Assembly (NCBI GenBank): GCA_002633005.1
Contig: NMRA01000607.1
Coordinates: 185,998-249,997 of the forward strand
Origin: Phoronis australis
Lineage: Eukaryota > Phoronida > Phoronidae
Length of the DNA stretch: 64,000 nt
Direction of reading: 5' to 3'
Part shown: positions 27,601 through 36,914 of the stretch, piece by piece
Numbering within the stretch: the first letter of the stretch is position 1
How the letters are laid out: each line of letters opens with the position of its first letter
Position numbers and translations under genes: made by a program
Notes under the pieces: generated by a model
What the model was told of the DNA's origin: nothing
The model's input: the letters and a program-made list of their open reading frames with translations, nothing else
Database searches by the model: none

Positions 27601-30600
27601 ACAAATGACTTCAATGCACCACACCTTTCGTTTTAGAGTGAATTTGTTTACATTGTTTCGTGGCAATTGACTTATAAAGTGTTTTTGTGGGAAAAATGTT
27701 TATGGATGATATCTAGAGAACCATCGACGTATTCCAATGAAACTTCACTATTAGTGGTATATGATGACCCTGTGCTGACACCGTTTTCTTCTCTACGAGG
27801 TGTTTTTCAAGAGTATTTAGGGAAAGAGCGTACAGTGGTTTTTGATAAAACGTGCTTCAGAGGTGTATGATAATGCGCCACCACCATTTGATTTTCTTGC
27901 TGATTTGACTACTGTAGCACCTCCTAGTGACCCTTACAAATATATGCAGTGTACATGTAGTACGCGAGGCATCATTAGGCGCATTCTGCGCTAAAATCCC
28001 CTTCAGCATTTACTAAAGAGAAAGTATAAAAGTTACGTGCCCTCACCTGGTTTGTTCTTTTCACATAAAAATATCGCTTCCTTGACACACTCGACTATTT
28101 CATGATCGCAAGAGAGGCTTGTGCACACGAGTTTTTGACAACTTGTTGATACTTGCACCAGATCATGGAATTGTTTGTTTGCGGGAGTCATCCAATCGGG
28201 AACATCTTGCTCTACGATTTTGCTCAGCCAAATCGAGATGATCTGAATGGGAGTCCTGCTCAAATGAAAAAAAATACTCGTGGATATTCAACAGTTTTTT
28301 GAACCATTCTTCTGGCAGAGAATGAACTCCATAGCTCTAGTAGGGCAACATGACATAACAAAATCAAGAAACGTAAAATTAGGCCTGATCCATTGGCAGG
28401 CCTCTGCTAATTAAGTTAGCATCACACGTTTAACTGGTCAATTTTCAAAATTTATGGACATAGAGTTTCCAAGAACTAGCCTTCAGGGAATTCTCGAGCG
28501 AGAAATGGACTGCTAACGTAACTGGTTCTTGGGAGTTATAAAAACTCATGGAGTAACCTAAATTAAAAAATACATGCAACATTTGTTTTCCTTGTCAAGT
28601 TTCTTAGACATGTAACTGGGAACTCAGTATGATTTACGACTACGCTGCCGTGAGAGGACACAGTTTCAGAAAAAAAAACACTCGCCAGAAAACGAAAGTC
28701 CCAAAATGGCGTCAACTTTGACTGTTAATGGTACATTTGATTAGCAGTTACGACAACGGAAATCAAGAAAGTAACTTTCAAAAGCTTAGGCCCTAGACAG
28801 TTAATGGATTACGACTATAAACTCCAGTTCGATAGTACGTGACCTTTACCTGCCATCCGTCTTCATCATCCAATCCTTGACCGTGACCACTTCCTCATCG
28901 TCGTTCAGAAATAATAAGTGACTGTTATGCATATTGCAGTGAGCTACAGCTTCTGTATAAGAAAATGTCATCTCAAACAGTTTGTAGCAACTGAACTGTG
29001 TCGAATGCCATCCAACAGGGCACGAATCACCTGTAAAAGAGTATTCAATGTCGATATTTGATCTCCGAATTCCAACTGAAACCCCATGATGTCGTTTTTT
29101 GTTTTATTAAGTGCCCACGATTGCGTTGTGTGAAGACACATTTCCAGTGTAAGTTTGTCGTTAATGACAAATTTGACAGAGTAACAAACTCGACTTATCA
29201 TGTCACTCAGTCCCTGGGTAGTGCGACCGTCGAGTTCGGAGAGCAACCTCCCGCATCCCGGTGTTTTTAGGTTCGCCAAAGGACCAGGGTAGAGATCAAT
29301 AACTTTCTAGAAAAGCAAAACTTGCCGGGATTACGCGAGATGTTACTGTGTATTTTAAAAGAGAGCAGTTGATTTTGGATAGATTTTCTCGCCTCGAAAC
29401 AGCTACGGAATTCCACCCTGGTGAGGCCCCCTTATTTAATTTGGAAGACCCCGTTCGTCGGCCGCCATCCTGCGGAGCTACCTAATATAGGGGCCCCGCC
29501 GGGAAGGGCCCGACGAGCAAGAATTCACATGCAAATATTCACGTCATTTCTTCTTCGCGTTATGGAACCCCAGCACGATTGAAAGTTGATGAAAATGCGT
29601 CAGAGCCGCCATTTTAAAAACATCTTCTACTTACACTCGATAATAGTTATCTACAAAAAAGCTATCTCAAGAAAAATTGCGAAACAGTTGGGCTTACAAT
29701 GCGCCCTCAACAACACAAAACGTTTTCGTCCCGAAATCGAGGTGCCCATGCGCAACGGCCGATATTTCCGCTATATTTGACAGTGGTAGACGTCTGTAAT
29801 TTGAATTTCATCTTAGCTCATTCCATTTACATGAAAGTTTTAATTGAATCAAACATTGCTAAGTTATTAGTTTAAGTCCTTTACTTAATAAAATTCCTCC
29901 GCACCACTCAACGGTAGGAGACTCCAAAAATGCAGAATAGCCCATAAAAGAGGTGGTTTGCGGTTTTAAAATACCACAATTGACCAATAGCAGAGTTGCA
30001 ACCGAATCGATTTAACGATTGCGCATGTCCGGAAATTAGGGTGCGCAAAGCTTTTTGGGATTGATGAACGTACATGTGGAATCACAGGCGCCCGAATTTC
30101 CCGATAACTCATAATTACATTTCTTAGTAACGAATGTTTGCCAGAATGAACAAAAGGGATACCAGTGGCGGATTTAGATGGGGAGGCAAGGGGGCCATGC
30201 CCCCCCCTAAAATTCTCCCAGATTCCGTTTGGCAGTTTGGGGGTGCTAATGTCTGACAGGCAAAATCCTGGCTAATAGTCTACCCTGCCCTCCGACTCAA
30301 AACCCTGGATCCGCCCCTGGATACCCTGAAAATTCCCTTTTTATATACAAATCTCAAACCCATTTCCTTGAACTCTACACACATCACGCTAACCAATCTC
30401 CACACACCGACTGGCATTAACGAGATCGTATTTGGAGACTGGAGGCCCAGCCACAGAATCGTGTCCATGCTTGGTTGATATGTTTAGCAAAATGGACCTG
30501 CTCAACGATGACTAATGGAAGACAATATATGTCTCAGCACTACTCGGAGAGTAAAAACAATTGGGTGGTGCAACGACAAAGATTCTGAAAAAAGAGAAAT

Positions 30601-32540
30601 TTAAAATAATTCAAGGAATAAATGCTTGGTTAATGGTAACATGCGATATAGTGAGCCACTTGTTGTTATATCGCTGACAAGGCAGAGTACTTTCACAAGA
30701 TTAGTGTGGTTGCTTGTTCAATTTAAACACGTGATTTAATACCGAAAATGCTTTTGAACCATTCAATAATTTGGGTGTAGTAACTGTCGTTGAAAAAAAA
30801 TAATAAAACGAAATAATCAAGTACTAGGTAATGAAATAAAATTACAACTTTGAAATTTCACTTTTATTTAACAGCAGGATTACTAGTTCTTTTGTCTTCA
30901 AAATCTGAATGCACAGTTTAAAGGCAAAATATTGGTTTTATAGTAGAAAACTCTCTTTGGGATTAGTGCTAGATTGGATGGAGATCTTGAAATGTGCCAA
31001 GAAAGTCCCAGCAAAATGTTTGGCAAATAATGTTCGACACCAGCAAAGAGAATCTAATATTTTTTGTCTCTGAATCCAGGAATAAGAGTAATAAGGTCAC
31101 GTTAAAAGTGGTGCGTGGTTTAAATTATAGAAAGCTAAAGCGGTAACATGACAGGGCACACATTTTCTATACGGGATTTGAAAACAGGTCAAACCATCAT
31201 TTTTACTCTACAAGATCAAATGTAAATACCTCGGAACTATTATTTTCGCTTAAGCAAGAGTTAAGAAGAGTCTAAACCATCATTATGCTCATTCTGCAAG
31301 ATCAAAATCAAAATTTATCAAGTCAGGGCCGAACATTTATTACATCAGGATCTATAAGGACTGAAAATTTTACACCTCAGAACCCAGCACGTCAGAAACT
31401 TGTTCACGACAGGAGATCACGTGGCGTCACATCCACAAGCGTTGACCCTTCAAAGGCGTAACATCGGACATCGGTACTAGATACAAAAGTCTACTAAGCG
31501 TTCAACAATGTCTCACCAACGAGTCATGTTATTGTGACAATGAGGTTGATGGGATGATAAATTCTGGTTTTCAGTTGTTTTTTTTGGTTCAGAAGAGGTT
31601 TTAATTCTTGAATAGAAAATATGAGTTGGATTTTTCCGCTCTGACGTTCCATACTAAATCAACATTTCGATACTTTTAAGGAACGCGAGTTCATGGCCAC
31701 TTTAAACTTACCACTTGCACATCCGAATTCCAAATGTTCAGTATCTGCAGACTCAACCAGGGGACTGTTGCTTAAGTTCGGGTCTGACAGTGAAATCGAT
31801 ATAAATATACATAATTCTAGTTTGCTAACGTAGTCGGCCGACATGCACACGGAGTCGAGCATACACCTACGAGCACACTGCAGATGTGTTGTGATTTGTC
31901 CGAAGATGCCTGCCTCATAGCTGCGGGAAATGGACCGGCCTTCTGCAGTGACAATTTGAAGCTGCTGACCCACCGAAGTGTTGCACAATTCTGAAAAACA
32001 AAAAAAAAACGTTTTATTTACAAAATCATAAGCATAACAGCACCTTAAAAATTCTTAATTTGGAGATAAATGGAATTTTTTCTGACATGAGGTAGGCATT
32101 CGAGGAAACTTCCCTTTCACTTATGTTGGATAGTGATGAATTAGGTATATTTGGAAGTTCAGCTCGCGAAGCCTAGGAATGAGTAAAAATTCAAGATCAA
32201 AGTGTATCCCTGCTGACCCAATGGTGTAGAAGACGAGTATCATTTCCTTCTGAGCTGTGATAAATATTCTAAGACGAGTATCATTTCCTTCTGAGCTGTG
32301 ATAAATATTCTACATTTTGAGAAATTATATTGAACGCGATACCTCGATTGTTAAGGTGTATCAAACTTCAGAAACGTCACTCGTATAATTTAGTTCCAAA
32401 GCTTTACAAAATCACGAAACCTTACCTTTGTCGACAAAGTAATCAACGCGCTCCACGTTGAAGCCATTTGTGTAGACAACCACACTCAGGAGAGCGAGGG
32501 TTAAGAAGGAGTGATGGAAAACACATCCAGCCGACGGCAT
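15648..32540 (-). CDS. multidomain PAN / C-type lectin / F5/8C / five-TSP1 secreted or membrane protein, nine exons
   Basis: Exons in transcript order: 32426..32540, 31712..31990, 28850..29030, 28047..28255, 25427..25608, 18832..18948, 18503..18644, 16856..17026, 15656..16339. Junction phases are 1,1,2,1,0,0,1,1 and all agree, giving 693 codons plus one base. If the last donor is not used the frame stops at TAA (15648) after 695 residues. The order is signal peptide (1 to about 26), PAN/apple (about 40-131), C-type lectin (about 133-261), F5/8 type C (about 263-408) and five TSP1 repeats (about 420-693). Cysteine-rich extracellular modules, many N-glycosylation sequons and WxxW C-mannosylation motifs place it in the secretory pathway, presumably as an adhesion or recognition protein. 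The families are seen in the sequence; the ligand is unknown. The exact architecture is not one I can name. Confidence 0.85.
15656..16339 (-). CDS. exon 9: TSP1 repeats 2-5
   Basis: Acceptor TTTATTTCCGCTTAG precedes 16339, phase 1. The exon encodes four thrombospondin type 1 repeats, each with a WxxW start (WTEW, WSGW, WTSW, WSDW), a CSVSCGGG- or CNRTCGGG-like turn and six cysteines. Sequons such as NGS, NWT, NCS and NSS are frequent. The usual basic RxRxC strand is present (RTRHC, RTRSC, RRRYC, RSRSC). The exon can end at the consensus donor C|GTGAGT (15655) in phase 1, the phase normal for TSP1 exons, or read on two codons to TAA at 15648..15650. In the second case the donor-like GTGAGT straddles the stop codon. 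Confidence 0.9.
16856..17026 (-). CDS. exon 8: TSP1 repeat 1
   Basis: 171 bp, acceptor GCATTTCAG, donor G|GTATGT, phase 1 on both sides. It encodes 56 complete codons with WTEWSNWSDCG, the TSP1 tryptophan/cysteine signature, then a basic RIRARDC strand and a closing CPP. It is more diverged than the four repeats of exon 9; the GGG turn is absent. Confidence 0.88.
17805..18051. mobile_element. hAT-like MITE, degenerate
   Basis: Imperfect inverted ends: left GGGCCTGTTCCAAGAAACTG, right (other strand) GGAGCCAGCTCCAACAAAAC. The interior is AT-rich and rich in TTAAG and CTTAA words. It lies in the intron between exons 7 and 8 of the lectin/TSP1 gene. Non-coding. Confidence 0.45.
18503..18644 (-). 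CDS. exon 7: F5/8C domain, third part
   Basis: 142 bp after acceptor AAAACCAG (phase 0), donor G|GTAGGT (phase 1). It encodes FLGNSNPND, the F-x-GN loop of discoidin domains, and ends with MIMRLEVYGY, the conserved closing strand (R-x-E-x-x-G). The final cysteine usual after this strand is replaced by YPYY. Confidence 0.9.
18832..18948 (-). CDS. exon 6: F5/8C domain, second part
   Basis: 117 bp = 39 codons, phase 0 on both sides, acceptor GAATCTTTCAG, donor GAG|GTTAGT. It encodes NRAWVTSYQFYVSQNGTDF, the W-V-T-x-Y strand and the following S-x-x-G turn typical of F5/8C domains. It joins in frame to exons 5 and 7. Confidence 0.92.
19441..19610 (-). repeat. GTAAAATGTAACAA-rich dispersed element, copy 1
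   Basis: Read on the minus strand it matches 22672..22835 (+): both contain TTCGTAAAATGTAACAATG, CACATTCGAC or TACATTCGAC, CCTAGCAACGTA, and several TGTAACAA/TTGTTACA words in both orientations. The density of TTACATTTTA-type half-palindromes suggests a small MITE whose ends and interior are built from one motif. Both copies lie inside the 6.5-kb intron between exons 5 and 6 of the lectin/TSP1 gene. Confidence 0.6.
20755..21572. mobile_element. 818-bp hAT-like non-autonomous transposon
   Basis: Terminal inverted repeats of about 36 bp: left AGGGCTGTTCCAGCAAAATC, right on the other strand AGGGCTGTTCCAGTAAAATC, each continuing into TGGGAGGGGGG. AGGGCTGTTCCAG ends are common in hAT-related MITEs. 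No transposase frame lies within. An 8-bp target duplication was not evident, so the exact termini may be off by a base or two. Confidence 0.75.
22343..22395 (+). repeat. TAG/TAA trinucleotide microsatellite
   Basis: A run of TAGTAG and TAATAG units. Translated frames across it are simply poly-tyrosine and are not genes. Confidence 0.9.
22672..22835 (+). repeat. GTAAAATGTAACAA-rich dispersed element, copy 2
   Basis: Inverted partner of 19441..19610, with the same order of motifs and at least five TGTAACAA or TTGTTACA words. Non-coding. Confidence 0.6.
22975..23050 (+). repeat. GATA/CAGG/GAGA compound microsatellite
   Basis: ATAGATA units pass into CAGGCAGG, then GTAGGTAGATAGATA, then GAGAGA and a G-rich run. 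Simple sequence only. Confidence 0.9.
24927..25087 (+). mobile_element. hAT-like MITE family D, copy 1
   Basis: 161 bp with 14-bp inverted ends (CAGTGCTGCAGTGG and CCACTACAGCCCTG), rich in GGCGC and GCGCC words. Flanks TACAGCAT and TGTAGCAT look like a decayed 8-bp target duplication (6 of 8 match). An inverted copy lies at 43272..43442. Non-coding. Confidence 0.7.
25427..25608 (-). CDS. exon 5: F5/8C domain, first part
   Basis: Acceptor TAATGTTTCAG before 25608 (phase 1), donor ATG|GTGAGG (phase 0), 182 bp. It encodes GWNPAQG and VKIDLG, equivalent to the W-x-P and W-L-Q-V-D-L-G strands that open discoidin domains, followed by LTSIGTM. The exon joins to the C-type lectin exon through the split codon G|AG. 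Confidence 0.9.
26040..26098 (+). repeat. TG/GTGC microsatellite
   Basis: Alternating GTGTGC and GTGCGTGC units. Simple sequence. Confidence 0.85.
26120..27935 (-). repeat. degenerate intronic tandem array with CTCF-like cores
   Basis: A run of about nine to eleven diverged units, about 100-260 bp apart, built from three recurring blocks: GGATGATAT-TAGAGAAC, a TTTCAATGAAACTTGAC block, and a core GCAGCACCTCCTAGTGGCC followed by ATTTTG. Clear cores lie at 26340-26358, 26493-26511, 26861-26879, 26961-26979, 27102-27121, 27356-27374, 27484-27502 and 27914-27932, with a decayed one at 26171-26189. On the minus strand the core reads GGCCACTAGGAGGTGCTGC, close to the known CTCF consensus TGGCCACCAGGGGGCGCTA. 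All copies point the same way. The core is the best-conserved part of the unit. No coding frame is maintained. Confidence 0.8.
28047..28255 (-). CDS. exon 4: C-type lectin domain, second half
   Basis: 209 bp, acceptor TTTGAGCAG (phase 2), donor G|GTGAGG (phase 1). It contains a W-x-x-W-like middle (DVPDWMTPAN) and the closing sequence AIFLCEK, matching the usual FICEK end of the fold. The EPN/QPD and WND calcium-site motifs of sugar-binding lectins are not visible, so canonical Ca2+-dependent sugar binding is doubtful. Confidence 0.85.
28850..29030 (-). CDS. exon 3: C-type lectin domain, first half
   Basis: 181 bp, acceptor CTCTTTTACAG (phase 1), donor AG|GTAAAG (phase 2). It encodes CPVGWHSTQFSCYKLF, the start of a long-form C-type lectin domain, then the helix TEAVAHCNMHNSHLLFL, matching the family pattern W-x-x-A-x-x-C-x-x-x-x-x-x-L-x-x. 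It follows the PAN exon directly through the split codon G|GT. Confidence 0.9.
29515..29775 (-). repeat. promoter-motif-bearing repeat family E, copy 1
   Basis: Read on the minus strand, this matches 59115..59400 (+): GCGGAAATAT, then CATG-GCACCTCGATTT, then GAGGGCGCATT, then AAAATGGCGGCTCTG aligned with AAGATGGCGGATCTG, then TCGTGCTGG. The adjacent 29.40-29.52 kb is GC-rich. It lies in the intron between exons 2 and 3 of the lectin/TSP1 gene. A short ATG frame in this block is not conserved between copies. Confidence 0.65.
30164..30318. mobile_element. 155-bp hAT-like MITE with target duplication
   Basis: The element begins AGTGGCGGATTTAG and ends CTGGATCCGCCCCT, an inverted pair typical of the AGGGGCGGATCCAG-type ends of hAT-related MITEs. 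It is flanked by the direct repeat GGATACC (30157-30163 and 30319-30325). The interior is G/C-run rich and non-coding. It lies in the intron between exons 2 and 3 of the lectin/TSP1 gene. Confidence 0.8.
31712..31990 (-). CDS. exon 2: PAN/apple-like domain
   Basis: 279 bp, strong polypyrimidine acceptor GTTTTTCAG, donor G|GTAAGT, phase 1 on both sides. Cysteine spacing (ELCNTS, HLQCARRCMLDSVCMSADY, ELCIF, FGCAS) and the pattern L-x-x-C-A-R-x-C, then C-x-S-A-D-Y, are those of PAN/apple domains (compare C-A-x-x-C-x-x-x-x-x-C-x-S-F-x-Y). Such domains bind proteins or carbohydrates. Confidence 0.85.
32230..32311 (+). repeat. perfect 41-bp tandem duplication
   Basis: AAGACGAGTATCATTTCC... through ATAAATATTCT occurs twice with a 41-bp period (32230-32270 and 32271-32311), without mismatch, inside intron 1 of the lectin/TSP1 gene. 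Confidence 0.97.
32426..32540 (-). CDS. exon 1: start codon and signal peptide
   Basis: ATG at 32540 in context gacaacATGc begins 38 codons ending at donor G|GTAAGG. Residues 13-24 (LTLALLSVVVYT) form a hydrophobic core after a short head, and cleavage is plausible near residue 26 (TNG/FN). The phase-1 end matches the PAN exon, through codon G|AA. No clear TATA box was seen upstream. Confidence 0.85.
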
Positions 32541-34043
32541 GTTGTCTTCCCAACTTAGTTGGTTGATGGAATGACGACGGTCGTGTTAGAGTGTCATTAA
32601 TAAGTGATGTAACCAATTATCAAAATAACCTAATCAGTCTAATAGTCAGAATAAATTACAATAAATAATTAAAAAGCGTGAAATGTTTTCATTTCCGTCG
32701 CGTTTTCAGGACAGTTCTCAATTTTGGCAGAGGATGTTGCTCTTACGTAACACTTTGGTGAACGGGTGATGACCGACTTGCGCTCGAACGTTAGAGGATA
32801 CGTTTCGACAGCCTACGCGTACGTTAGCCGCCGTCCTCGTCGGTCCTCTAGACGTACGGTGTCACCCTTTCGAGAAACCATAATACACTTTATCGCTATA
32901 TTGAACTTGCTGCTAATGGCAAAAAAGAGAAAACATATTTAGCAATGTCTGGGTTATTATAACGATAACTGATCCTGTGGTGAACTCACAAGACAAATAT
33001 TGTCACATACGAATTATATATTGTCCCGAGAGCGCCGTGAGTGTGTGTCTTTTAGGCTCCTTTTTCTACGTGTGACTAAGTGAGGGTACTCCCGCCTTCT
33101 GGGTGGAACTAGTCTAGAATTCAGGCCCTGTTAGCATTTGAGTGTGGTGTAAATCTCGAAAACGAGGCCATTGGGTCGGACTTTACGACGTGCGATTGCA
33201 TGAGGTTATTTTTGAATATTAACCTTTATGAATACGAAAACAGAGTGCACGGATGCGATGTTACCAATACAAGGTTTCGACTGAGCTTGAACTACATGTG
33301 AGTAATGGTTACTTAAACTTGTAAAAGTGTGGTTTTACACTGGCCTCAATTTACGATGGCTGAGTTGACAGCTCTCACCAAGGCGTGAAAATACAACAGG
33401 TGACTAAAATGCACTGTCGCTGTTGACATTCAATTGCTACTGGAACAGGAACTGGAAACTCACTTGTAGCTCGCTTGAGTTCGTGGATATCCGTGTGTGC
33501 TGGCCATAACGATGTATTGGAGAAACGCTTCACGGGTCTCCAAACTGCCACTCCTAGACTGTGTCATTTGTACCACGTGCTGTTTTATAAACATAACAAG
33601 GGCGTCACAGTTTTATTCCGTGATTTAAAAAAATGTGAGAAACTATGCTTGATTATTCACAAAAATCTTATAAGAAATATTGTTTCCCAAATGACAGACT
33701 TAGCAGAAGAACTACTTTAATTGGAAGGAATAATGACAATGTGCTACGTTCCATAAAACAGGGCATTCGCCTGACACTTGCGGCAAAAAATCTTCTCTTA
33801 TGGCACGGAAACCGTGAATTATCCCCCATGTTCCAAAATTTCAGCATCTTCCGGTCGACAAATCGCTATCGAGAACATGACGAGGACAGGAAATGCGTCC
33901 CCAGCTACTCAAGTATAAGTTGCGAACTATCCATTCTTAGGTCAGGACAAGGGATTTATCAGACACGCACGCAAAATACTGCAGTGCTTTCCAGAAGAAT
34001 TTTCGTCAGCCTACCATGCTGTGAACATTCCCACTAAGTAAGT
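32541..34043. other. no gene recognised
   Basis: Upstream side of the lectin/TSP1 gene. The plus-strand frames at 33475..33720 and 33645..34037 overlap one another, have no domain and lack splice support. Confidence 0.4.
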
Positions 34044-34108
34044 GGTGCTACTAGTTATTTGCAGCGCCAAAGTACGGTACTTTGGCGCTGCAAATAACTA
34101 GTAGCACC
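34044..34108. repeat. perfect 65-bp palindrome
   Basis: Two 32-bp arms (34044-34075 and 34077-34108) are exact reverse complements around the single base G at 34076. The arms begin GGTGCTACTAGTTATTTGCA. Homology stops abruptly on both sides. Confidence 0.98.
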
Positions 34109-34599
34109 GTCATTTCTGTCTGTGTGACTGGACTAAATACTTCACGTGCCAACCGATCGCCAGTGGTCAGTCTGCTGTTCGGAGATCTTGGGGTCGATTC
34201 CAAGGTCAGGACATCCAATTTATTGAGACTTGCAAATGAAGCTAATTTATTTAGGCGAAAAATTAATTGTGTCTGTCATCATTTTATAATGGACTTTCAA
34301 GATTATATACATGTACGTGGACTGTTAACACACGTAAATTAAGTTCATTGGACATGGTTCCCCTCGGAGGTTAAATTAAGGCATGCGTGGAAGTTCAAAT
34401 TTCTATCATACGTCCTGTCATTATTAAGACTTGCCATATGACGGAAGTCATGTGCAGAGAACGTTGACATCCGATAGAAACGTTGAGGCTACGAATATAC
34501 CCATTGCATGTTCAGCATCACTCTAAGCACACCCGTGCAGTAAAGACAATGAACGGTTGAGCTTTTTGACTTGATTGATCCAATGAGCTAGATGCAAAA

Positions 34600-35045
34600 G
34601 ATCGGTTGGCTGGACTTCAAAACCAAATGACCGGGTGATCAAACGTGTAAGGACTTCCAAAATGCGACGGCCTCACCAAAATCTATTTGGCTGGACCAAA
34701 AACAACCTGTTGTCCGGTGATCAAGCGCGACAGCCGGACTTCAGCCTCTTTGAATGTCTCGAATCATTCAAGTGACATCTAGCGTTATTTTTCGTGCCGT
34801 TTGTATTGTTCAAATCGGCAATTTGTTCGGCCATTGTGTTTGAGCACCAGCCCACCCGTTTTAGGTCTAGCCAACCAGTTTTTTGAGTGCAGCCATCTCC
34901 CGGTTTTGAGATACCGGTCATCGGGTTTTGAGGTCCGACCACCAAGTTATAACTGCGATCATTGGGTTTTGCAGTCCAACAACATTGTTTTGAGGTGCGA
35001 ACAAGGCCTACATGGTTTTGAAGTCAGACCAATTGTTGGTTCCCT
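34600..35045. mobile_element. foldback element with short degenerate repeats
   Basis: The right half (34858-35036) repeats GGTTTTGAGGTCCGACCA-like units every 20-28 bp. The left half (34600-34720) carries the opposite-strand version, GGACTTCAAAACCAAATGACC and similar. This is a foldback-like arrangement of subrepeats with no coding frame. Confidence 0.55.
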
Positions 35046-36914
35046 TCCACTTGAAATTGTCGCAGTTTGACGATTACGACAATGTGCATTTGCAACGTTC
35101 CGTGGTGTAGCAGATCACGCTCTCACAGATGCAAGTTACCGTTGAGAAGACGATAGGAGAGATTTCTGCAAATAAGTACTTTGCTTTGGCAATTAAGCTT
35201 CCAGCCCATATAGACCTATGAATTCACGCCGACAGGAGGCGCGTTCCAAAACGAGGCTCGATACGATAGCTGTGTTGGCTTATCGGCATAGTTGTATTCC
35301 GCGTTGCTCGAACGACTAGAAAAAATACAGACACTCAACTGCCTGTTTTGCAATCCCCCAGGACGTTGAAATTCGGAAGCGTTGGGTCGTTGTCAACGTC
35401 GCGACGAAAGAAAATATGTCCGTGTAAAATCTATAAATGTTTTCGAAAAGTTAGATCAGATTTTGTCGCATCTCGGCCAGCCAGGGTTGTGTTTTCATGA
35501 CTACGGGTTGAAACATGATGCATTTTCTTCCCGAAAAGGACAGGGCCCTCAATCCCTCGATATTGGGGCCGAATATCTGCTCTATTCCCCTCTCAAAAAT
35601 GTAGAAAAATAACGCGAAATTGTCCCCGGGCCCACGAGGCCAAAAAATTCCCGTATTGATTGAAAATTTCTATCCGAATTCAAGCGGCCTCTAACCACAC
35701 AGGTGACAATTTGAAAGAGCCCAAAAGGCTACTTGAGATAGAGCCTACGAGAGCTTGCAACAGGGCGGGTGTGCTATTGATTGTGGTTGGGAGGTACTAG
35801 ATTTTTCCCTCACTCGGCGAAAAATTGAGCTCTGAAACGAGGTTTTGCTTTGGACGAACGTATTAGGTGTTTTAATTTTAAAATTCAACTTGGTCCAGAT
35901 TGATATTTGAAACCTATCTCATGAAATAGAGGTAAGAATTATTAAAACCAAGAAAGCAGAATAGATGGTCAAATGCATGAATTCTATTTTCAATTACGAG
36001 TCTGGTTTTTTATTTTAATAAAAATGTATTTCATATCATCAATTACTTTTCATATCAATGACAAATCAACTGTTAGTCCCGGTAGTCCCTACCTCACCAG
36101 GACCTAGGCTATGCTTGTTGTTAATATTCTTGATCAGATGTGAATAATTGCACATGACCATAGCAAAATGCGATGAGTGGATTATATGTTCAACACGTCA
36201 ACAATACGAGCAGATGACATGATTCGTGTTGATAACATTTTTATCCATAACTTATTAGAAGATACGTAACCCTGCATTCAGCATGATACCTAATCCGTAA
36301 CACTATGATCGCCACAATCATATTAAATTTACTTTTCATGTTTCGAACCTAGTTTCCGAAAAAAATTATTTACCCTTTCGTCAGACAACTCACTGACTTG
36401 TCCTTTAATGTATTTTTCTACATCTCTGTGGTTAATTATCGGCATATTTATAAGATTTAATATCCAGGTTGGACTCGAAAGACGGGCCATTTAACTCACG
36501 CAATGTCAACTTCAGCTTTGTTTATCGCAGCGAGCCTCGCTTTGTATTTTAATGTCCGCCGCCGGCGTGAATTAGGTCTATACACAAACATCAAATAACT
36601 TAACATGCATAAATATAAACACAGGTTGTCCAGTATTGGGTGAGTTATTCCACCGCAAGTCAAGAAGTTATGGAGCTAGAACATTTCAAAGAGAGACCGC
36701 CGAAGTCACGATTAACAGTCAAGTTACTTGTATAGGCCTACGTCCTTTTGTGTATCTTCGCTTTTTCGCAGGCTGTTTTTTCGAGTAAATTCCGTAAAAT
36801 TTGGGAGATGAAAAATTACTCAGTGTGTGCGTTCTTATGACAATTTTTGCGTAAAATATTCCGGAACTTATGTTGCAACTGTGAACCTGGATTTTTCAAT
36901 TGGAGTTTGGAACT
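35046..36914. other. no gene recognised
   Basis: Downstream flank of the PC-esterase gene. AT-rich; the frame at 35382..35612 has no domain or splice support. Confidence 0.4.

Noticed and set aside
29460-29500. Minus-strand TATA-like box followed by ATGGCGGCCGACG as a gene start
   Set aside because: The frame stops after about ten codons and no donor fits; more likely part of a GC-rich repeat flank.
34150-34215. tRNA-like stretch with GGTCGATTCC next to the palindrome
   Set aside because: No cloverleaf can be drawn; at best a worn SINE head.
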